Assembly (NCBI RefSeq): GCF_011808225.1
Contig: NZ_SOYS01000004.1
Span: 62,001-126,000 of the forward strand
DNA length: 64,000 bases
DNA from: Cedecea colo
GTDB taxonomy: Bacteria; Pseudomonadota; Gammaproteobacteria; Enterobacterales; Enterobacteriaceae
Reading direction: 5' to 3'
Shown one piece after another: positions 59,222-64,000 of this stretch. The first letter of the stretch is position 1, and each line of letters starts with the position of its first letter. The notes under the pieces were generated by a model that did not search any database, was not told where the DNA came from, and saw only the letters and a program-made list of their open reading frames with translations. A program made the translations under genes and the position numbers.

Positions 59222-60705
59222 GCCACCACTCCCAGTAAACGAGCTGCGGTCACGCGATCTGAATAGTCGAGACGGCGATTGCCAACGATCTGATAATCTT
59301 CATGGCCTTTGCCCGCGACCAGCACAACATCGTTTTCTTTAGCCTGCATGATCGCGTTGGTGACGGCTTCTGCACGTCCCGGCACGACATATGCGCGGCC
59401 CGCATCCAGCATGCCAGCCAGGATATCATTGACGATAGCTTTTGGTTCTTCCGTGCGCGGGTTGTCGTCAGTGACCACGACCACGTCAGCATACTGTTCC
59501 GCAATGGCCCCCATTATCGGGCGTTTGCCTTTGTCGCGGTCGCCACCGCAGCCAAACACGCACCATAATTTGCCGGTACAGTGCAGGCGCGCGGCCTGTA
59601 GCGCTTTTTCCAGCGCATCCGGCGTATGGGCGTAATCCACCACTACGGTGGTTTTACCCGGCGCGGTGAACACTTCCATACGGCCGCAAACTGGCTGCAA
59701 ACGTTCAGCGGTTTTCAACAGATCCGCCAGCCCGTAACCCAGCGCCAGAAGCGTCGCCAGAGCCAGTAACAGATTGCTGACGTTAAAGGCGCCCATCAGA
59801 CGGCTTTCGACTTCGCCATCTCCCCAGGAAGAACTGAACCGGATGGTGGCTCCGCCATCGTGATAGTGGACATTTGTCGCTTTCAGCCAGCGACCATGGC
59901 AGTCTGGCTGAAGATTATTTTCCATGGACACCGCCACCGCATCCGGCAGACGCGCCAGCCACTTACGGCCCACTTCATCGTCCGCGTTAATAATGGCTTG
60001 CCCGGCATCATGTTCGGAAAACAGCAGCCATTTGGCGGCTTCGTAGCCAGCCATATCGCCGTGATAATCAAGGTGGTCGCGGCTGAGATTGGTAAACACA
60101 GAGGCCGCGAATTTCAGTGCCGCCACGCGATGCTGCACCAGGCCATGGGAAGAGACTTCCATTGCCGTAAACGTTGCGCCCTGCTGATGCAGGTTAGCAA
60201 GCGCTTGCTGCACATCAACAGCCGAGCCGGTGGTATTCTCGGTTGGGATGACCTGATTGAGCAAACCGTTCCCCACGGTTCCCATTACCGCACTGGTTTC
60301 ACCCAGTCGTTGAGCCCACTGCGCGAGAAGCTGCGTGGTCGTGGTTTTGCCGTTGGTACCGGTCACGCCAACCAGACGCAGCGCGCTGGAAGGTTCGTGA
60401 TAAAAACGCCCCGCGAGCGCGGAGAGTCGTTGATGCAGCTGGCTGAGGTAAATCACCGGCACACCGTGCATTTCACGGATTTCACCGTCGCTTGCCTGGC
60501 CTTGTGCCTCTGCAACGACGGCCGCTACGCCTTGCGCAATCGCCTGCGGGATATATCGACGCCCGTCCGCCTGATGACCGACCACCGCCACAAAAAGATC
60601 GCCCGAAGCCGCCACGCGGCTATCGAGTGTCATCTCTCGCAGTGCTCTCTCCGGGGCCAATGGCACCCAAGGAGCGAGAAGGTCGCGCAAATTACGATCT
60701 GCCAC
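59218..60705 (-). CDS. murE: UDP-MurNAc-tripeptide synthetase (meso-DAP adding)
   Basis: MurE adds meso-diaminopimelate as the third stem residue. The 495-residue length equals E. coli MurE. The ATP loop GTNGKTT is at 116-122, and DDNPRTEEP is the DNPR motif specific for diaminopimelate. The start is GTG at 60705 after ATCAGGTG context. It overlaps ftsI by 14 bases. Confidence 0.98.
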   Translation of the reverse strand: MADRNLRDLLAPWVPLAPERALREMTLDSRVAASGDLFVAVVGHQADGRRYIPQAIAQGVAAVVAEAQGQASDGEIREMHGVPVIYLSQLHQRLSALAGRFYHEPSSALRLVGVTGTNGKTTTTQLLAQWAQRLGETSAVMGTVGNGLLNQVIPTENTTGSAVDVQQALANLHQQGATFTAMEVSSHGLVQHRVAALKFAASVFTNLSRDHLDYHGDMAGYEAAKWLLFSEHDAGQAIINADDEVGRKWLARLPDAVAVSMENNLQPDCHGRWLKATNVHYHDGGATIRFSSSWGDGEVESRLMGAFNVSNLLLALATLLALGYGLADLLKTAERLQPVCGRMEVFTAPGKTTVVVDYAHTPDALEKALQAARLHCTGKLWCVFGCGGDRDKGKRPIMGAIAEQYADVVVVTDDNPRTEEPKAIVNDILAGMLDAGRAYVVPGRAEAVTNAIMQAKENDVVLVAGKGHEDYQIVGNRRLDYSDRVTAARLLGVVA

Positions 60706-62458
60706 CTGATCCCTCTTTCTGATTAATTACAAATTCGCTTTTTTCACCGGTTGCCAGCGCGTCTGGTTCGATGTTCATGGTGCGTAACACGCCGCCCATA
60801 ATGGCTCCGAACACAGGTGCAGAGACGGCACCACCGTAATATTTACCCGCCTGCGGATCGTTAATCACCACCACCAACGCAAAGCGCGGATTACTGGCTG
60901 GTGCAACGCCCGCCGTGTAGGCAATGTATTTATTGATATATTTCCCGTCCGGCCCGACTTTCTTCGCCGTACCGGTTTTAATCGCAATGCGGTAGCCTTT
61001 AATAGCCGCCTTCACGCCCCCGCCGCCTGGCAGGGCCACGCTTTCCATCATATGAACGACGGTGCGAACGGTAGATTCCGGGAAGATACGCTCGCCGGGC
61101 ACCGGCGGGTCAACTTTGGTTATCGACAGCGGACGGTAAACCCCGTAGCTGCCAATGGTTGCGTAGACTCGCGCTAACTGTAACGGCGTTACCATTAGCC
61201 CGTAGCCGAAAGAGAAGGTGGCCCTCTCTATGTCAGACCACCGTTGTTTTTGAGGATATAAGCCACTGCGTTCCCCGACCAACCCCAAATTGGTCGCTTT
61301 TCCCAGTCCAAAACGTGAGTAAGTATCTACTAACGCTGAGGAGGGCATCGCTAACGCCAGTTTGGAAACCCCGACGTTACTCGACTTCTGAAGTACCCCG
61401 GTAAGGGTCAATTCGCTGTAGCGCGCCACATCTTTAATCTCATGACCATTGATGCGGTACGGTATGGTATTCAGTACGGTGTTTTCCTGCACCACGCCGC
61501 GCTGAAGCGCGGTCATCACGACCATCGGCTTAACGGTTGAGCCCGGTTCAAACACGTCGGTGATGGTGCGGTTACGCATAATATCTTTCGGCGTGCCGGT
61601 CAGGTTATTCGGGTTATAAGACGGGCTATTGGCCATCGCCAGAACTTCGCCCGTATTCACATCCACCAGCACGGCGCTGCCCGACTCCGCTTTGTTAAAG
61701 GCCACGGCGTTATTGAGCTCGCGGTAAACCAGCGCCTGCAGGCGTTCATCAATGCTCAACGCCAGGTTATGGGCGGCCTGGCTGTCCGTTGAGGAGATAT
61801 CTTCGATAACGCGGCCGTAGCGATCTTTACGCACAATACGCTCGCCGGGCTGCCCGGTAAGCCATTTATCAAAGCTTTTCTCGACGCCTTCAATACCCTG
61901 ACTGTCAACGTTGGTAAAACCAATAAGGTGAGCGGTGACTTCGCCAGAAGGATAGTAGCGGCGGGACTCTTCACGTAAGTGAATCCCCGGCAGCTTCAGC
62001 TTCTTAATGTAATCGCCGATATCCGGGTTAACCTGGCGCGCCAGATAGATAAAGCGCCCTTTCGGGTTGCTGTTCACGCGGGAGGCGAGTTGATCGAGTG
62101 GAATTTTTAGCGCGTCGGCCAACGCTTTCCAGCGGTTATCGAGAGTGATGCCGCCGGCTTCATGCAGTTCCTTCGGATCTGCCCAAATGGCTTTCACCGG
62201 TACGCTCACTGCCAGCGGGCGACCCGCACGGTCGCTGATCATTCCACGAGAGGTGGACACTTCCTGCACGCGCAGGGAACGCATGTCACCCTGGCGTACC
62301 AGCATATCCGGGGCGATAATTTGCAGCCAGGCAACGCGGCCTAACAGAAAAGCCAGCGCCAGTAAGATACAACCGCAAAGCAACGCAAAACGCCAACCGA
62401 TAAAGTTGGCCTGCTCTTCCTGGCGTTTTGGTTTAAGCGTTTTTGCCGCTGCTCTCAT
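60692..62458 (-). CDS. ftsI: Septal transpeptidase FtsI (PBP3)
   Basis: FtsI cross-links septal peptidoglycan and is the target of several beta-lactams. The 588 residues have a cytoplasmic start, one membrane anchor (about 22-41) and a transpeptidase domain with catalytic Ser307 in the STVK box (307-310), SSN and KTGT motifs. Length equals E. coli. It is 18 bases downstream of ftsL. Confidence 0.98.
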   Translation of the reverse strand: MRAAAKTLKPKRQEEQANFIGWRFALLCGCILLALAFLLGRVAWLQIIAPDMLVRQGDMRSLRVQEVSTSRGMISDRAGRPLAVSVPVKAIWADPKELHEAGGITLDNRWKALADALKIPLDQLASRVNSNPKGRFIYLARQVNPDIGDYIKKLKLPGIHLREESRRYYPSGEVTAHLIGFTNVDSQGIEGVEKSFDKWLTGQPGERIVRKDRYGRVIEDISSTDSQAAHNLALSIDERLQALVYRELNNAVAFNKAESGSAVLVDVNTGEVLAMANSPSYNPNNLTGTPKDIMRNRTITDVFEPGSTVKPMVVMTALQRGVVQENTVLNTIPYRINGHEIKDVARYSELTLTGVLQKSSNVGVSKLALAMPSSALVDTYSRFGLGKATNLGLVGERSGLYPQKQRWSDIERATFSFGYGLMVTPLQLARVYATIGSYGVYRPLSITKVDPPVPGERIFPESTVRTVVHMMESVALPGGGGVKAAIKGYRIAIKTGTAKKVGPDGKYINKYIAYTAGVAPASNPRFALVVVINDPQAGKYYGGAVSAPVFGAIMGGVLRTMNIEPDALATGEKSEFVINQKEGSGGRS

Positions 62459-62476
62459 CTGTCGCGCGATTCCTTA

Positions 62477-62839
62477 TTATTGCTGAACTACGATATTTTC
62501 CTGCGAAGGATCGACATGCTGCAACTGCAGCTTTTCCGTGGCGATCCGTTCCACCCGGCTATGATCGCCGAGTGCGTTTTCTTCTAAAATCAGGTTACGC
62601 CATTCGATATCCAGAGCATCACGCTCCACCACCATTTGCTCACGTTGAGCCGTAAGTAAACGGGTATGGTGCGCGGTGGTTACAACTGAAATGGCGGTAA
62701 AAATAATGGCGACGAACAGACACAGTGGCAGTTTGCCGTGGCGTAAGAGATCCCCGCCAATCACCGTTGGCAGCGCGTGGCGTTCATTGCTACCAAGCTG
62801 GGTCACTTTCCCGAGGGCTTCTGTCACTGCGTTGATCAT
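62477..62839 (-). CDS. ftsL: Cell division protein FtsL
   Basis: FtsL forms the FtsQLB complex that activates FtsWI. The 120-residue bitopic protein has a membrane segment (about 34-57, [20 protein letters not shown]) and a periplasmic leucine-zipper-like coiled coil ([20 protein letters not shown]). It overlaps rsmH by four bases. Confidence 0.97.
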   Translation of the reverse strand: MINAVTEALGKVTQLGSNERHALPTVIGGDLLRHGKLPLCLFVAIIFTAISVVTTAHHTRLLTAQREQMVVERDALDIEWRNLILEENALGDHSRVERIATEKLQLQHVDPSQENIVVQQ

Positions 62840-63777
62840 GCGTTAGTCCTCTCGGCAATGCGCAGCACCGAACTGCGCGCGCGAGTATTTTCCGCGACCT
62901 CATCTTCGCCCGGCATCATTTTGCCCAGCGATTTCAGATAGCGGCCGCCGAGTTTATTCAGCTGCGCTTCCGTCATTGGTAAACCAGCCGGAACCTGCGG
63001 GCCACGACTGTTTTCACGCATAAAGCGTTTCACAATACGATCTTCAAGCGAGTGAAAGCTGATGATGGACAAACGGCCGCCCGGAGCCAGCGCTTCGATA
63101 GATCCTTTCAGCGCCTTTTCGATCTCTTCTAATTCGCTGTTGATCCAGATACGTATTGCCTGGAAGGTGCGCGTTGCCGGATGTTTGAACTTATCTTTGA
63201 CCGGCATCGCCGCAGCCACAACTGCCGCCAGTTCTTTGGTGCGAGTCATTGGCTGTTCGCGATTACGCTCAACGATGGCGCGCGCGATGCGTTTGCCAAA
63301 TTTCTCTTCACCATAGGTTTTAATGACCCAGGCGATGTCGGCTTCGTCTGCGGTAAGCAACCACTGCGCGGCGGATTGCCCGCGGGTTGGATCCATACGC
63401 ATATCCAGCGGACCGTCACGCATAAACGAGAAGCCGCGCTCTGCGTCGTCAAGCTGCGGTGAGGAAACGCCAAGATCGAGCAAAATGCCGTCGATTTTAC
63501 CCTGCAGGCCACGTTCGCGTACGTAATCCGCCAGCTCGGAGAAAGGGCCATGAACGATGGCGAAACGCGGATCGTCAATGGCTTGAGCCGCAGCAATAGC
63601 CTGCGGATCGCGATCGATAGCCAGCAGGCGGCCTTCTGCGCCCAGCTGTGAGAGGATCAGTCGTGAATGGCCGCCGCGGCCAAAAGTACCATCAATGTAA
63701 ATGCCATCGTGACGAATATTAAGGCCGTTCACGGCCTCATCAAGCAGCACCGTCGTGTGTTTAAAATTTTCCATCAT
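62836..63777 (-). CDS. rsmH: 16S rRNA m4C1402 methyltransferase RsmH
   Basis: RsmH (MraW) methylates N4 of C1402 in 16S rRNA. The 313-residue length equals E. coli RsmH. The SAM-binding GTFGRGGHS near 30-38 and the [16 protein letters not shown] segment are conserved. It follows mraZ by three bases at the head of the dcw cluster. Confidence 0.98.
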   Translation of the reverse strand: MMENFKHTTVLLDEAVNGLNIRHDGIYIDGTFGRGGHSRLILSQLGAEGRLLAIDRDPQAIAAAQAIDDPRFAIVHGPFSELADYVRERGLQGKIDGILLDLGVSSPQLDDAERGFSFMRDGPLDMRMDPTRGQSAAQWLLTADEADIAWVIKTYGEEKFGKRIARAIVERNREQPMTRTKELAAVVAAAMPVKDKFKHPATRTFQAIRIWINSELEEIEKALKGSIEALAPGGRLSIISFHSLEDRIVKRFMRENSRGPQVPAGLPMTEAQLNKLGGRYLKSLGKMMPGEDEVAENTRARSSVLRIAERTNA

Positions 63778-63780
63778 TAT

Positions 63781-64000
63781 TTATAGTGACAAGTCCTGCA
63801 GGCGTTCCGACAAACCGGTTGTCGTTTCCTGCTCAGCGTCGATGTCTTCCTTGATCTGTTGATGCCAGGTCGCTTCATCCCACAGTTCAAACTTATTGAA
63901 CTGCCCAACCAGCATGACTTCTTTGGTCAACCCGGCGTGCTGGCGTAAAACAGGCGCCACCAGTAATCGCCCGGCACTATCCATCTGACACTCACTGGCA
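63781..64000 (-). CDS. mraZ: MraZ, C-terminal part (cut by window end)
   Basis: MraZ is an AbrB-like transcription factor that represses its own dcw operon. The last 73 codons are present. The frame continues past the window edge: residues ASECQ precede the internal methionine at 63984, so that ATG is not the start. The tail DIDAEQ...[10 protein letters not shown] matches E. coli MraZ. The second SpoVT/AbrB-like domain motif DSAGRLL is visible. Confidence 0.95.
   Translation of the reverse strand, partial: ASECQMDSAGRLLVAPVLRQHAGLTKEVMLVGQFNKFELWDEATWHQQIKEDIDAEQETTTGLSERLQDLSL

Overview
The window is chromosomal DNA of a gamma-proteobacterium of the family Enterobacteriaceae. Gene order, operon overlaps, start codons and protein lengths follow the Escherichia coli dksA-to-mraZ segment (about 2-3.5 min), read in the reverse direction. 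It is not E. coli or Salmonella: the fimbrial operon E. coli carries between folK and panB is absent, yacH is absent between acnB and lpd, a sugar transporter/GH43 pair sits between aroP and ampE, and a DUF721 (DciA-like) gene lies between lpxC and secM. I cannot fix the genus; an Enterobacter/Cedecea/Lelliottia-like organism fits.

Layout: the sfsA 3' end, dksA, gluQ, pcnB-folK and panBC-panD (1-5844); yadE, yadI, yadH-yadG (6051-9623, minus); can (+); hpt (-) and gcd (+) diverging around a CRP site; cueO (-) with a MerR-type CueR promoter; yacC, speE-speD (+); yacL and acnB (-); an odd 0.9-kb gap; lpd, aceF, aceE, pdhR (-), the pyruvate dehydrogenase locus; aroP and the accessory transporter/glycosidase pair (+); ampE-ampD (-); nadC and ppdD-hofB-hofC (+); guaC (-); an ERIC element; coaE-zapD-yacG (+); mutT, secA, secM (-); dciA-like (+); then lpxC and the division/cell wall (dcw) cluster from ftsZ back to mraZ, all minus and cut by the window end.

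Most of the window is core metabolism: pantothenate/CoA (panBCD, coaE), folate (folK), polyamines (speED), pyruvate to acetyl-CoA and the TCA cycle (aceEF, lpd, acnB), purine salvage (hpt, guaC), NAD (nadC), periplasmic oxidation (gcd, cueO), secretion (secM-secA), lipid A (lpxC), and peptidoglycan synthesis and septation (mraZ to ftsZ).

The most unusual signal is a family of three dispersed elements of about 160 bp (5860-6050, 10423-10609, 21557-21746). Each lies inside a rho-independent terminator, and the complete terminator hairpin is repeated directly on both sides although its sequence differs at every locus. The shared core has a near-perfect 36-nt palindrome, a second small hairpin and imperfect inverted ends. 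This looks like a small non-autonomous mobile element that targets terminator hairpins and duplicates them. I do not recognise it as a named family, but could not search.
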